NCBI RefSeq assembly: GCF_003076595.1
Contig: NZ_CP025785.1
Span: forward strand, 128,454-192,453
Direction of reading: 5' to 3'
From: Candidatus Borreliella tachyglossi
Lineage (GTDB): Bacteria > Spirochaetota > Spirochaetia > Borreliales > Borreliaceae
Length of the DNA stretch: 64,000 nucleotides
The notes under the pieces were generated by a model, which saw nothing but the letters and a program-made list of their open reading frames with translations, was not told where the DNA came from and did no database searches. The position numbers and the translations under genes were made by a program. Shown here piece after piece: positions 1-10,023 of the stretch; positions within the stretch are counted from its first letter, which is position 1, and the number at the start of each line of letters is the position of its first letter.

Positions 1-495
1 ATCCTTCTTTACTACTCCAATTCTACTCTTAAATTCTTTCACTTTAAACCTACAATTCAAAGCATTATCTACACACTCTGAAAAGACGTTAATTCCTTCA
101 AAAAAAGATTTCTTAGACCCAGATATTATCCCACCTTTTAAATTCCGCTTCACTTTAGACGATTTATACTTTTCACTGAAAGTTATTAATTTCCGAATTA
201 TCTCCTTTTCAGCCAGTCTTTTATTCTTTAATTTTACTGGATAAAGAATTTGAGTCTTTAAATAAAGCAAACTACTTATTAAAGAATAAAACTTAATTAA
301 TTCTTTAATATCTATTTCAATACCATCAGAGAATACCAAAAAATCTTCTATTATCTTGTTCAAATCAAAAGTCTTTAAAATCTCCCTTTCATTTCTTATA
401 TAATCAAAGAAATTTTCTATTCCCCCTTTAAAATCATTACAAGTAATCAAATAACTATCCAAACTTGTTATTTTATTCTTTATTTTGCTTAACAT
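1..495 (-). CDS. scpA: ScpA-like segregation/condensation protein (partial, 3' end outside window)
   Basis: An open frame runs from ATG at 495 to the window edge with no stop, giving 165 codons; the C-terminus lies outside. It begins [19 protein letters not shown] and later reads [19 protein letters not shown] helix ending in a K-x-x-x-L/Y-P motif after an FKGG...N segment is typical of the ScpA kleisin N-terminal domain, the SMC partner in chromosome compaction. It overlaps the 3' end of recA by 23 bp, so the two genes are likely cotranscribed and translationally coupled. The ScpA call is a pattern match by eye and not a search. A TTG at 462 is an alternative start. No strong Shine-Dalgarno is visible before 495. 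Confidence 0.6.
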   Translation of the reverse strand, partial: MLSKIKNKITSLDSYLITCNDFKGGIENFFDYIRNEREILKTFDLNKIIEDFLVFSDGIEIDIKELIKFYSLISSLLYLKTQILYPVKLKNKRLAEKEIIRKLITFSEKYKSSKVKRNLKGGIISGSKKSFFEGINVFSECVDNALNCRFKVKEFKSRIGVVKKD

Positions 496-1564
496 TAAGT
501 TTGCCAACTTCAAGAGAATCCGTACTTAAACCTTCAAAAATTATCCCTCTAAGCTTACTTTCAAGATCATCAGTAAGATTCTGCTCTTTAATGAGATAAT
601 TAATAACACCCTCTCTACCCTGTCCCAATTTATCATCTCCCATAGAATACCAAGAACCTGTTTTCTGTATCAAATTATACTTAACTGAAGCATCCAATAT
701 ACTAGCCTCACGAGAAATACCTTTCCCAAAATAAATCACAAGCTCTACTTTACGAAAAGGAGGGGCTACTTTATTCTTTACAACCTTAACTCTGACCTTA
801 TTACCAATAATATCATCAGCAGAACTTCCCGTTACCTGATCAATTTTCCTAACCTCAAGACGAAGAGAAGAATAAAATTTTAAAGCATTCCCTCCAGTAG
901 TAGTCTCTGGACTGCCAAATATAACGCCTATTTTCATTCTTATCTGATTGATAAACATAATACAAGTATTAGACTTTGAGAGTATCCCTGTGATCTTCCT
1001 TAAAGCCTTACTCATTAATCTTGCCTGTAATCCAATCTGAAAATCTCCCATTTCTCCATCAATTTCCGCCTGTGGTGTTAAAGCTGCAACAGAATCGACA
1101 ACAATCAAATCAACTCCACCACTTCTAATTAAATATTCAGCAATCTCAAGTGCTTGCTCACCTGTATCGGGCTGACTAAGCCAAAGTTCAGCAATATTTA
1201 CACCCAAAGCCTTTGCATAAGCAGGATCAAGAGCATGTTCAGCATCAATAAAAGCTGCTATACCACCACATTTTTGAACCTCAGCAATCGCTTGAAGAGT
1301 TAAAGTAGTCTTACCAGAAGATTCAGGGCCAAAGATCTCTACTATTCTCCCCTTCGGATATCCCCCAACACCAAGTGCCTCATCAAGCAAAATAGAACCA
1401 CTTGATATGCTTTCTATACCCTTACCCACAGGAAATTCGCCCATCTTAATAAGACTCCCCTTTCCAAAATCTTTCTCTATTTGAATCCTAGCAAGCTCAA
1501 TGGCCTTCTCTTTATTTAATTTATCATCTACAGAAACCTCTATTTTACCTTTTAATTTCGACAT
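473..1564 (-). CDS. recA: RecA recombinase
   Basis: A 363-residue RecA, near the usual 350. It binds single-stranded DNA and drives homologous strand exchange in the cytoplasm. The Walker A motif GPESSGKTT is at residues 79-87, followed by the conserved DAEHALDP and VDSVAALTP (Walker B) segments and the [11 protein letters not shown] and FINQIR motifs. The start is ATG with AGAGGAAAG just upstream. It lies 14 bp after the greA stop, downstream in the same transcription unit. I see no LexA-type box at the gene, and the nearest clear promoter is far upstream of the TPR gene at 5319-5346, so damage-specific control is not evident. Confidence 0.98.
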   Translation of the reverse strand: MSKLKGKIEVSVDDKLNKEKAIELARIQIEKDFGKGSLIKMGEFPVGKGIESISSGSILLDEALGVGGYPKGRIVEIFGPESSGKTTLTLQAIAEVQKCGGIAAFIDAEHALDPAYAKALGVNIAELWLSQPDTGEQALEIAEYLIRSGGVDLIVVDSVAALTPQAEIDGEMGDFQIGLQARLMSKALRKITGILSKSNTCIMFINQIRMKIGVIFGSPETTTGGNALKFYSSLRLEVRKIDQVTGSSADDIIGNKVRVKVVKNKVAPPFRKVELVIYFGKGISREASILDASVKYNLIQKTGSWYSMGDDKLGQGREGVINYLIKEQNLTDDLESKLRGIIFEGLSTDSLEVGKLNVKQNKE

Positions 1565-1578
1565 CTTTCCTCTTCTAA

Positions 1579-4278
1579 CTATTTTTGGTAGGGTTCTATT
1601 TTTTTAACACAATATCGGAAACGAGTATTGTTTATTACAAAATCAAGATGATCACCTTCTTTTGAGTCTAGCAAATTTTCTCCAAAAGGCGATTTATAAG
1701 AGATAACACCCTCATCAGGATTAGACTCCCAAGGTCCAAATATCAAATAAGACTCTTCCTTATCGGTATCTTCATTTAAAATAGTAACTTTTGTTCCAAA
1801 CCCAACAACAGAACTTTGAAGCTCCTTAGTATCAATAACCTTTGCAACATCTATCTCTGACATAAGAGAATTTAATCTCTTTGTTAAAAACTGTTGCCTT
1901 TCCTTTGCAGAGTGATATTCTGCATTCTCCTTTAAATCACCAAGCTCACGAGCCTTACCAATTTCTTTAGAATTCTCTGGTATTTCCACATCCTTTAGGT
2001 GCTGTAGTTCCTTCTGCTTCCTATTAAAAGAACTCAAAATAGTCAAAAATCCTACTTCAACTTTGTCTCCTGATACTTGCATTTTCTCATCTTCAAATTC
2101 AATATTACTAAAGACAGTTCTTATTACAGTCTTAATGTCTAAAAGATCCTTAGGTGGAAAATCTTTTATATAAAAACAAGTCATATACACTCTCTTAGCA
2201 AGCTCCTCATCCATAACCTCACCTAAAACCATGCTAAGATATTGATCCTTAACTAAAAGATTGATTACCATCTTATAAATTCTCTTATTAGCAACAGAAT
2301 TATTTTTATTGTTAATCTTAACAACACTCTCTGTTAAAATCTTGATTAAATTTACCAGCAACTCTGAATCGGAATAATTCAAACTAAGAGAATAAGAATT
2401 ATGATGCTTTAAAATCCAAATATACGCATCTTTATAAATTTTGTAATTTTTTATAACATAGTTAAAAAGCTGTTCAGTTTCTTTGACATCTTCCTTGTAA
2501 AGAGAATCTATCAATTTCTTATTAACAGAATACGGAAAAAGTTGCTTATAATAGGAAACCCAATCAATCAGTTCTTCCTTAACTAAAGATATTAACTCTT
2601 TCTTAATTTCTGCATTCAAAATTGAATTAAAAAGATCTACTATACTCTTAGAATATTCCCTTAATAAAACCTCTAAGTTAATATCTTTTTCAATATTAAC
2701 CTTCAAAGCAAGTTCACTTTCAGAATTCTTTAAAGATTTAAGTATCACATAAGAACTTATAACATGATGATCAACTTTCGTAAAATTATTAACATAAATT
2801 AAAAAATAATTAAGCATTTCCTCCTCAACATGCAATTCCTTAGCAACACCACTAACATTGCAATAGTTCATAAAAATTTCATATCTTTTGTAAAAATCCT
2901 TCTCTACTTTAAATTTATCATAAACCTTTTCATTAAAGTTAGAAGCCCTTTCATTATATATATAACAGTCAGCCTTTCCAGATGCCATTACAAAATGGGG
3001 ATTATCTTTCAAAATTTGCTTAGCCTTTATGCTCCATGCATTCCACACGCTCTGAGTCATTAAACTTGGAACAAGTTCTTTTTTTATGCCCTTAAGATCA
3101 ATTGATTTATAACTTTTAATAATCACTCTTAAGGCCCATTCAATATCTTTTTTAAGGTTCTCTATAAGCTCTTCCTTTGGCTTAATTGCCTTCAAAACTC
3201 GAATATCTTCTCTCTCAAGAGGCGCTAGAGCAGATATAGCCATATCAAAACTAATAAAATGTCCCCGCTTAGAAATAAAATCAACCAAAATGCCTTGATC
3301 GCTTACATCCTTAACTATTCCAACAGACCAAGTTTGATGATATACAAAATTTCCCTTAGCAAAAAATAAATATTTTTCAAAATCAGAATAAGCATCAACA
3401 AAATTTTTATCCAAATTTTCAATATCAGATTTCTCAAGATATTCCTCAATATTTTTAATGCCTTTATACTTCTCTCTTAAAAAGATAACTAAATTTTCCC
3501 TTGCTTTCTGATTTTTATTATCCAGCTTTAAAATGCCCTTTAAAATTTCTATTGTCCCATCAGTATTTTCACTTACAGAATAATGCTCATATAAATCCTC
3601 ATAAAGAACTATGGCCTTTTTAAATCCAAGCTCCTTTTCAACCTTTTGAAGTATAAGAAGAAAAGAATCGAAATCATCAGATACATACCTGATCAGCTTA
3701 GACCACACCTCTCTAATACCCGACATCTGTTTTTTATCAATAAAACGGTAAATAGCTTTTCTAAAAAAATATATTGATTTTTGTAAATCAATATTCTCAT
3801 AATGAGTTGCAAGCTGTCTCACAACTGTAGTATCGTCAACATCAGCCTCAACAATACGAACCCAAATATCTGGCAGTTTATCACTCTCGTTATTTTGAGT
3901 ATATATCTTTGCGAGAGTATAAAGTGCATGCTTATTTTCAGAAGTTCTCAACATCTTGTGACATATATGTTCAACAAGTGACCACTTCAAATTTTGAGAA
4001 AACAAGTCAACAACCGTCAGCAAGCTCATATCATTAAGTGGTCTTCTACTATATATAAGCATACCTGAAATATAAAGACCAGCAATACTTTTCTTGATAT
4101 CCTTTAAATGCTTACCACAAATATCTAAAGCCTCTTCTGTTAAATTTTCAGAAATTATGTTATCTATTAATTCATCCAATTCCCTTACCTTAGCAAGAGA
4201 ATAGTTATTAACAACTATCCGTGTCCACTTATCTTCTTGCAAAATATTATCTAATTTTTCTATAGTAATATTAGACAT
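1579..4278 (-). CDS. greA: Transcript cleavage factor GreA with very long N-terminal extension
   Basis: The protein has 899 residues against about 158 for ordinary GreA. The last 160 or so carry the GreA module: a coiled coil with the tip sequence [14 protein letters not shown] at 780-793, whose acidic residues insert into the RNA polymerase secondary channel, then the FKBP-like C-terminal domain. The first 740 residues are helical and TPR-like, with many alternating acidic and basic helices and no catalytic motif I recognise. I know large GreA proteins from other spirochetes, so the fusion is probably not an assembly artefact. Start ATG with AGGAGAG upstream. It follows the TPR gene by 35 bp (from the start chosen there) and precedes recA by 14 bp. 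The role of the extension is unknown. Confidence 0.9.
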   Translation of the reverse strand: MSNITIEKLDNILQEDKWTRIVVNNYSLAKVRELDELIDNIISENLTEEALDICGKHLKDIKKSIAGLYISGMLIYSRRPLNDMSLLTVVDLFSQNLKWSLVEHICHKMLRTSENKHALYTLAKIYTQNNESDKLPDIWVRIVEADVDDTTVVRQLATHYENIDLQKSIYFFRKAIYRFIDKKQMSGIREVWSKLIRYVSDDFDSFLLILQKVEKELGFKKAIVLYEDLYEHYSVSENTDGTIEILKGILKLDNKNQKARENLVIFLREKYKGIKNIEEYLEKSDIENLDKNFVDAYSDFEKYLFFAKGNFVYHQTWSVGIVKDVSDQGILVDFISKRGHFISFDMAISALAPLEREDIRVLKAIKPKEELIENLKKDIEWALRVIIKSYKSIDLKGIKKELVPSLMTQSVWNAWSIKAKQILKDNPHFVMASGKADCYIYNERASNFNEKVYDKFKVEKDFYKRYEIFMNYCNVSGVAKELHVEEEMLNYFLIYVNNFTKVDHHVISSYVILKSLKNSESELALKVNIEKDINLEVLLREYSKSIVDLFNSILNAEIKKELISLVKEELIDWVSYYKQLFPYSVNKKLIDSLYKEDVKETEQLFNYVIKNYKIYKDAYIWILKHHNSYSLSLNYSDSELLVNLIKILTESVVKINNKNNSVANKRIYKMVINLLVKDQYLSMVLGEVMDEELAKRVYMTCFYIKDFPPKDLLDIKTVIRTVFSNIEFEDEKMQVSGDKVEVGFLTILSSFNRKQKELQHLKDVEIPENSKEIGKARELGDLKENAEYHSAKERQQFLTKRLNSLMSEIDVAKVIDTKELQSSVVGFGTKVTILNEDTDKEESYLIFGPWESNPDEGVISYKSPFGENLLDSKEGDHLDFVINNTRFRYCVKKIEPYQK

Positions 4279-4313
4279 TAAACTCTCCTAATACCAGTTT
4301 TATTCAAACCAAC

Positions 4314-5258
4314 TTAATTCACATACTGCTGATATATTCCTATATCCACTTCTTTAATATAAGATAAAATTTCATCAATCCGCACCCGATCTTCCTTTAT
4401 CCTCACATAATGATCAATAAGCCAAAAATACTTATTAATAAGCCTTGGCAATAATATACTCTCATTTATTGACCTATAAGACTTCTCTTTAAGCTCATTC
4501 CGTAGACTATAAACAGACTGCTTCAAATGCCCCAGCTCAATAGGTCTTAATTCTCGCTTTATGTTAAAAACACCATTTAGTGCCCCATAAACAGGTATCC
4601 ATTCCTTAATAAGAGTATCGGAAATATTTCTATCGCCTCTAATAGCCTCTATTAACTTAAGTATCATCTCAGACTCCAGAGCCTCTACATCTATCCTCTG
4701 AGGATTAATAAAAAAAGCCTCTCTAAATAAGACTTTAGCTTCCTTAATCTCATCAATAAGAGCATAAGAATCAGCAAGTTCAGCTATTACATCTGAATTT
4801 TCTTTAACATCTCCTAATACCTGTAAAAAAACGCCTATAGCCCTCTCATAATCACCCATTCCCTTGTAAGACTTAGCAATCTTTATTAAAATGTCTAAAT
4901 TTTCTGGCTGTAATTTATATATATTTTTATATATGCCTAAGCATAACTGAAATACAAAATATTTAATTGCATTACGACCCTGAATAAAATCGAAACTCAT
5001 TTTTTTTAAATATCTTCTCGCAAAATTATTCCATTCTCTTACCAGAAATTCCGCTTTCTCATAGTCTTGGCCTATCCTATCAAGGCTTTCAACCTGACCA
5101 TTCCAATATACAGAACTTTTCAAAGCCGTCAAAATCTCAACATTGTCAAAATCCAAGGAATGCGCCTCTTCTGACTTCATCAAAGCTGCCCTAAAGTCAC
5201 CTTTTCTAAAGTTTGAATAAATATCCTTAATTAATTCTGAGATTTTTTCTGATGACAC
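4314..5258 (-). CDS. Tetratricopeptide-repeat protein, function unknown
   Basis: About 314 residues, helical, with TPR-like units such as ILIKIAKSYKGMGDYERAI and VIAELADSYALIDEIKEAK in the middle. No signal peptide or enzyme motif. The frame can be extended to a TTG at 5306, but a good promoter has its -10 at 5319-5324, so transcription would begin near 5312 and leave almost no leader. The extra residues (MGIYIYLYIRLLKWWN) also look unlike a TPR N-terminus. I therefore prefer the GTG at 5258, with GGTGG just upstream, though the spacing is short. First gene of a unit with greA, recA and the scpA-like gene. The start choice is uncertain. Confidence 0.7.
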   Translation of the reverse strand: MSSEKISELIKDIYSNFRKGDFRAALMKSEEAHSLDFDNVEILTALKSSVYWNGQVESLDRIGQDYEKAEFLVREWNNFARRYLKKMSFDFIQGRNAIKYFVFQLCLGIYKNIYKLQPENLDILIKIAKSYKGMGDYERAIGVFLQVLGDVKENSDVIAELADSYALIDEIKEAKVLFREAFFINPQRIDVEALESEMILKLIEAIRGDRNISDTLIKEWIPVYGALNGVFNIKRELRPIELGHLKQSVYSLRNELKEKSYRSINESILLPRLINKYFWLIDHYVRIKEDRVRIDEILSYIKEVDIGIYQQYVN

Positions 5259-5318
5259 ATTCCACCACTTTAAAAGTCTAATATATAAATATATATAAAT
5301 TCCCAATGAGTTTATATA

Positions 5319-5346
5319 ATTATAACATTAATAAATTTTTAGTCAA
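5319..5346 (-). promoter_or_regulatory. Sigma-70-type promoter for the TPR gene-greA-recA unit
   Basis: On the minus strand the sequence reads TTGACT, a 16-bp spacer, then TATAAT, close to the housekeeping consensus. It faces the TPR gene, and no other equally good promoter is visible before greA or recA. Confidence 0.7.
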
Positions 5347-5450
5347 ACGGGTCTTTTAAAGCAAAAAACAATATTCTATTTATTATTTTTTTAAGATAAA
5401 ATCTATATATATCACATTAAAAATAAGATTATGAGGGTAACTTCAACTTT

Positions 5451-6566
5451 ATGGAATATAATAAAATTATTAACAAATCTATCCGATATTACAACTCTCA
5501 TAAATATTCAGAGGTAGTAAAACTATTAGAAAAAGAAATTTTCTTCTATAAGAATTACTACTTTTATCATTATATTTTAGGAATGGCTTATCTTAGAATG
5601 GGAAATTTAGGAAATGCCCAGACATATTTAAGGAAGGCTTATACTTTAAACCCAACAGATCCAGACGTAAAGCAATCAATTGCAATATTATTAGTAACTC
5701 AAGGCAAAGAAGATAAGGCTATACAAATATGGCTTAAAATGATAGAAGAAAATCAAGAGATAAAACGCTCAGAGCTATCTTTAGAAACTATTCGTAGAAC
5801 TCCAATTCAGGGAGCACTATTTTCTAATAAAAATAAACTATATGACAAACTATTCCCAGAAATCAAAGCAAAAATAGGAAAAAGTCTATTCGACTCAATA
5901 AAAATATTAGTAGGATTTATGTCCCTAATATTAGCAATATTCTTAATTGTAAACTCCGAAGAATTAATTACATTACCTTTAAGCTCTAGCCCAAAAGCCA
6001 AAAAAGCCAAAAACAACATTGCTGCATATATTGATGACATCAAAATCAATGACAAAGAAAAGATTGAAAACGATGAAGGGCAATTTGTGTTTATACTAAC
6101 TGAAACTGAAATCAAAAATTCATTTCAACAAATAAAAACTCACTTAAAGGCAGGTAAAGACAATTTTGCAACAATCGAAATAAATAAGATATTAAACTCA
6201 AATGCATCAGAATCAATTAAACTCAAAGCCAAGAACCTTGCAAGTTTTATCTCAAAACCAGATTTTATTACATTTAACGATTACTTGGATTTAAAAGAAA
6301 TTCAAAAAACTCCTCTAATTTACTCAAATGTATATGTCAAATGGGAAGGCATTGTAAACAATATTGAGAAAAAAAATAACATAATTTATTTTGATTTTTA
6401 TGTAGGATATAATAAAAGCGCCCTTGAAGGTATAATCACAACAAAAACAACTTTTGATATTGATATTGACTTTAAAGATTCTGTTGAAATACTTGGACAA
6501 ATAGATTATACCAAAAATAATCTTGTGCTAAACGCAATCACAATCCGCAAAATAGAAAAGAGTTGA
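5451..6566 (+). CDS. TPR-containing membrane-anchored protein, function unknown
   Basis: 371 residues. Residues about 1-110 are TPR-like (YSEVVKLLEKEIFFYKNYYF, YHYILGMAYLRMGNLGNAQ). One membrane helix lies near 150-170 (ILVGFMSLILAIFLIV), followed by an extracytoplasmic or soluble C-terminal half of about 200 residues. ATG at 5451. The nearest SD-like sequence, GAGGG at 5434, is about 12 bases upstream, rather far. Transcribed divergently from the TPR-greA-recA unit and convergent with hisS. No function can be assigned. Confidence 0.8.
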   Translation: MEYNKIINKSIRYYNSHKYSEVVKLLEKEIFFYKNYYFYHYILGMAYLRMGNLGNAQTYLRKAYTLNPTDPDVKQSIAILLVTQGKEDKAIQIWLKMIEENQEIKRSELSLETIRRTPIQGALFSNKNKLYDKLFPEIKAKIGKSLFDSIKILVGFMSLILAIFLIVNSEELITLPLSSSPKAKKAKNNIAAYIDDIKINDKEKIENDEGQFVFILTETEIKNSFQQIKTHLKAGKDNFATIEINKILNSNASESIKLKAKNLASFISKPDFITFNDYLDLKEIQKTPLIYSNVYVKWEGIVNNIEKKNNIIYFDFYVGYNKSALEGIITTKTTFDIDIDFKDSVEILGQIDYTKNNLVLNAITIRKIEKS

Positions 6567-6618
6567 TTTTTTGCTGACTATAAATATGCCTCTCAAGTCA
6601 AGTTTCAATACTTTTAGA

Positions 6619-7989
6619 TTAAAAAGGTGTACATAAAAATTTATCATTCCCCTTAATAACTTTTATAGCCTCATTAAAAGATACTAGTAACTCTTCCTTT
6701 CTAGTTAAATCTCTAACCTTTATCTTATTTTTTCTATATTCCTCTTGACCAACAAAAACCAAGAACCTTATTTCCTTATTAAAAGCATATTCTATTTGAT
6801 CCTTGATATTTTTGCCATCCTTATTTTTAGGATATACTTCACAAGCAATATTATTCAGCTTGGAATAATCATGTCTTCTAAACTTATCCGCAAGTTTATA
6901 ATAATAATCTTGCAAACTACTGTCTATATTAACAATTAATACTCTAGAACTGGCCTTAACAACAAATAACTTGATATAGCTAAATTTTTCAAGCTCAATT
7001 ACATCTCCAATCCTATTAATACCAAAAGAACCTCCAACTCCTGAAACCTTTCGCAAGGAACTCGAAAATGATGAAAGCAAATTATCATATCTTCCACCAC
7101 TGCAAACGCTTCCCATATTAATACCCAACATTTCAGCTTCAAATACAATTCCAGTGTAATAATCAAGTCCTCGAACTATTTTAAGATTAAAATTAAAAGC
7201 ATCTTGAATCCCTAATAAACTCAGATGCGCAAAAACATCTTCAATTCTCTTAATAGCATTATTTTGGCCCAGAATGCCTTTTAAAGCTTCTAACTTATCC
7301 CAAAAAGTGCCCTTTAAGCCTATAAACTCTAATATTAAATTGACATGCTCTTCGTTTAGCTCTACAAGTAAAGCCTCTCTTGCACTGTCAATTCCTATCT
7401 TGTCCAATTTATCTATATTTCTTAAAATAAAGACAGCCTTATCATTTAATTCCAACTTATCAATATAAGAATTCAATATCCCAATATGAGAGAACTGGAT
7501 AACAAACCTTCTATTAATTCCTTCTATGAAATTTAAAAAAATCTCTTCAAGTCCAAAATAAACAACAGATAAAATTTCAGCATCACTCCGATAATTATCC
7601 TCACCAACTATATCAAAATCAAATTGCATAAATTCTCTATATCTGCCCTTCTGAGTTTTCTCACCTCTGAATACCTTTCCTATTTGAGACCGCTTGAAAG
7701 GAAATTTAAGCTTCGTTCTATTAGTGGCTACAAATCTTGCAAAAGGAACCGTCAAATCAAAACGCATAGAAACATCTCTCTCACCGTTATCTTTAAATCG
7801 ATAAGTTTGCTTTTCTGCCTCATCACCACCCTTCCTTAAAAGAAACTCAGAATACTCAAGTACAGGGGTATCTATTAAATCAAAATTATACGAATTAAGA
7901 ACACTATATATTTGTCTTATAATATGCGTACGAATTAACGCTTCCTTTGGCAAATAATCCTTAAACCCTCTTAAAGTCCTAACATTCAC
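6619..7989 (-). CDS. hisS: Histidyl-tRNA synthetase
   Basis: 456 residues, class II synthetase, charging tRNA-His in the cytoplasm. It opens with VRTLRGFKDYLP, contains motif 2 in GKVFRGEKTQKGRYREF, and the HisRS signatures LDYYTGIVFEA and GGRYDNLL. The C-terminal anticodon-binding domain follows. The start codon is GTG (7987-7989), with AGAGG about ten bases upstream. It converges on the TPR membrane protein gene, with a 52-bp gap in which I see no strong terminator hairpin. Confidence 0.96.
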   Translation of the reverse strand: MNVRTLRGFKDYLPKEALIRTHIIRQIYSVLNSYNFDLIDTPVLEYSEFLLRKGGDEAEKQTYRFKDNGERDVSMRFDLTVPFARFVATNRTKLKFPFKRSQIGKVFRGEKTQKGRYREFMQFDFDIVGEDNYRSDAEILSVVYFGLEEIFLNFIEGINRRFVIQFSHIGILNSYIDKLELNDKAVFILRNIDKLDKIGIDSAREALLVELNEEHVNLILEFIGLKGTFWDKLEALKGILGQNNAIKRIEDVFAHLSLLGIQDAFNFNLKIVRGLDYYTGIVFEAEMLGINMGSVCSGGRYDNLLSSFSSSLRKVSGVGGSFGINRIGDVIELEKFSYIKLFVVKASSRVLIVNIDSSLQDYYYKLADKFRRHDYSKLNNIACEVYPKNKDGKNIKDQIEYAFNKEIRFLVFVGQEEYRKNKIKVRDLTRKEELLVSFNEAIKVIKGNDKFLCTPF

Positions 7990-8121
7990 TATAGTTGAAC
8001 CTCTTTCAAATTTAATTTTTCATAATATAATATTATAAATATGAGAAAAATTAATCAAACATTAATATTAAAATTTCTAACATTTAAAGGCTATTATGCA
8101 AGGAGCAACTAAAAATACTTA

Positions 8122-9999
8122 ATGGCTAAACATTCTATTAGTAAATTAAGATTAAATATAGTCCTTATAATTTTTTTATTAATAGTACTGTTTACCATTA
8201 ATAAATATTTTATGCTAATGTCTTCAAAAGATATATCATATTTCTCTCATAGCATAAATAACATCTCAAGAAGAGGCAATATTTATGATAGAAATGGCAA
8301 AGTGGTAGCTTTCTCTTCAAAATCATATTCAGTTGGAACAGATCCCACAAAGATAAGTAATATTGTAAACACATCAGAAACCCTTGGTGCAATACTTAAG
8401 ATTGAGTCTCAAATACTTAAACAAAGATTGTCTTCAAAAAAAGGATTTATATATATTAAAAGAAAAGTAACAAGGGAAGAATCTGAGCTAATTAAAAGAA
8501 TTCAATTAGAAGGAAGATTAAAAGACATTGCACTTTATCCAGACTATACAAGAATCTATCCATTCAGGGAACTGACCAGCAATATTACAGGATTCGTTGG
8601 AATTGACAACATTGGGCTTACGGGTATCGAGCTATCCCTAAATAGCACACTAAATGAAGATTTGACAAAGCAGCAATCTATCAACGAAAAATTAAGCACA
8701 CATAACATATACTTAACAATAGACATAGACCTTCAAAGAAGTATAAATCAGATAGCCAAAAAATACTTCAACGAAAATAATCCCGAAAGCATGATTGCTA
8801 TGGTAATGGATGCTAAGAATGGAGAAATTTTATCGATGCTTCAATTCCCACAATACGATGCCAATTACTATTCGGAATATCCTAAGGACACATGGAATAA
8901 TTTTGCCACATCCCTCACCTATGAACCTGGAAGTATTAATAAAATTTTTACAGTTGCTATCATATTAGACAGTGGTCAGCTAAAATTAAATGAAAAATTT
9001 TTAGATAACGGCATATATCAAAAAAAGTTCAAGTCAGGAGAGATAGTCACAATTAAAACCTTAAATCCTCCTTATGGATATATCGATTCTAGTGGAATTT
9101 TAATTCACTCATCAAATGTAGGAATAGCTCACATTACAGAAAAAGTAAGTAATGAATATTTCTATAACAAACTTCTAGATTTTGGATTTGGGAAAAAAGT
9201 TGGATTTCCATTTCCTGGCGAGACAAAAGGCTTGCTAAATCATTATTCAAAATGGTCGGGACGAAGCAAAGCCACAATCGGATTTGGGCAAGAACTAGGC
9301 GTATCAGCTATCCAAATATTACAAGCTGCCAGCATACTAAGTAATAATGGAACTATGCTAAAACCCAAAATCATAAAAAAAATAAGTAATGAAACGGAAA
9401 ATACAATTCAAGAATTTCAAAAAGAAGAAATTAGAAAAGTGATATCTAGTCATACAGCACAAGAAGTTTTAAAAATGATGAAAGAAGTTGTAAATAAAGG
9501 CGGAATACCAAGACTTAAGACAAAAAACTTAAACATTTCAGCAAAAAGTGGAACTTCACAAGTCATTGACAAAGCTACGGGAAAATATTCAGAAGAAGAT
9601 TATACATCATCAATATTGGTAATATATCCTACAGAGCAGCCACAATACATTATATATATTGTGTACAGATATCCTAAAAAGATAATATATGGGACAAGAA
9701 TTGCTGCACCAATGGCAAAAGAAATAATAGAGTTAATTGAATATCACAACAATAAAAACGAATTTAATAAAATTAAAATTCCCTCAAAAATTAGCATACC
9801 AAAACCCACAATAAAATATGAAAAAACCGAATACCTTCCAAACCTTATAGGAATCTCAAAAAGAGATTTAATGAGAATTTTAAAAACTTATACAAATATC
9901 AAAATAACCATAAAAGGAAACGGTTTCGTATACAAACAATCCAAATCCCCTAACACGAAATTAGAAGATATAAATGAGCTTGAAATAAATCTCAAATAA
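8122..9999 (+). CDS. Class B penicillin-binding protein (FtsI/PBP2-like transpeptidase)
   Basis: 625 residues. One N-terminal membrane helix (about 12-33) is followed by a dimerisation domain (RRGNIYDRNGKVVAFS) and a transpeptidase domain. Catalytic motifs are SINK at 271-274, SSN at 330-332 and KSG at 475-477 (KSG instead of KTG is common in this class). The C-terminal 60 residues (YLPNLIGISKRDLMRILK) resemble a PASTA domain. It cross-links septal or lateral peptidoglycan in the periplasm. ATG at 8122; an AGGAG at 8101-8105 is 16 bases away, which is long and matches better the end of a 23-codon upstream frame. A terminator follows the stop. Confidence 0.92.
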   Translation: MAKHSISKLRLNIVLIIFLLIVLFTINKYFMLMSSKDISYFSHSINNISRRGNIYDRNGKVVAFSSKSYSVGTDPTKISNIVNTSETLGAILKIESQILKQRLSSKKGFIYIKRKVTREESELIKRIQLEGRLKDIALYPDYTRIYPFRELTSNITGFVGIDNIGLTGIELSLNSTLNEDLTKQQSINEKLSTHNIYLTIDIDLQRSINQIAKKYFNENNPESMIAMVMDAKNGEILSMLQFPQYDANYYSEYPKDTWNNFATSLTYEPGSINKIFTVAIILDSGQLKLNEKFLDNGIYQKKFKSGEIVTIKTLNPPYGYIDSSGILIHSSNVGIAHITEKVSNEYFYNKLLDFGFGKKVGFPFPGETKGLLNHYSKWSGRSKATIGFGQELGVSAIQILQAASILSNNGTMLKPKIIKKISNETENTIQEFQKEEIRKVISSHTAQEVLKMMKEVVNKGGIPRLKTKNLNISAKSGTSQVIDKATGKYSEEDYTSSILVIYPTEQPQYIIYIVYRYPKKIIYGTRIAAPMAKEIIELIEYHNNKNEFNKIKIPSKISIPKPTIKYEKTEYLPNLIGISKRDLMRILKTYTNIKITIKGNGFVYKQSKSPNTKLEDINELEINLK

Positions 10000-10023
10000 C
10001 TTATTAAGAAAATAAGTTTTTTA
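9998..10023 (+). terminator. Intrinsic terminator after the PBP gene
   Basis: The hairpin AACTTATT-AAGAA-AATAAGTT (8-bp stem, 5-base loop) runs straight into a T-rich tract on the plus strand. It lies in the 4-bp gap and overlaps the ends of the two convergent genes. Confidence 0.65.

Noticed and set aside
5807-6115. 102-codon frame antisense to the TPR membrane protein gene
   Set aside because: No SD, Ser/Ile/Asn-rich shadow; the plus-strand gene has a convincing TPR and membrane helix.
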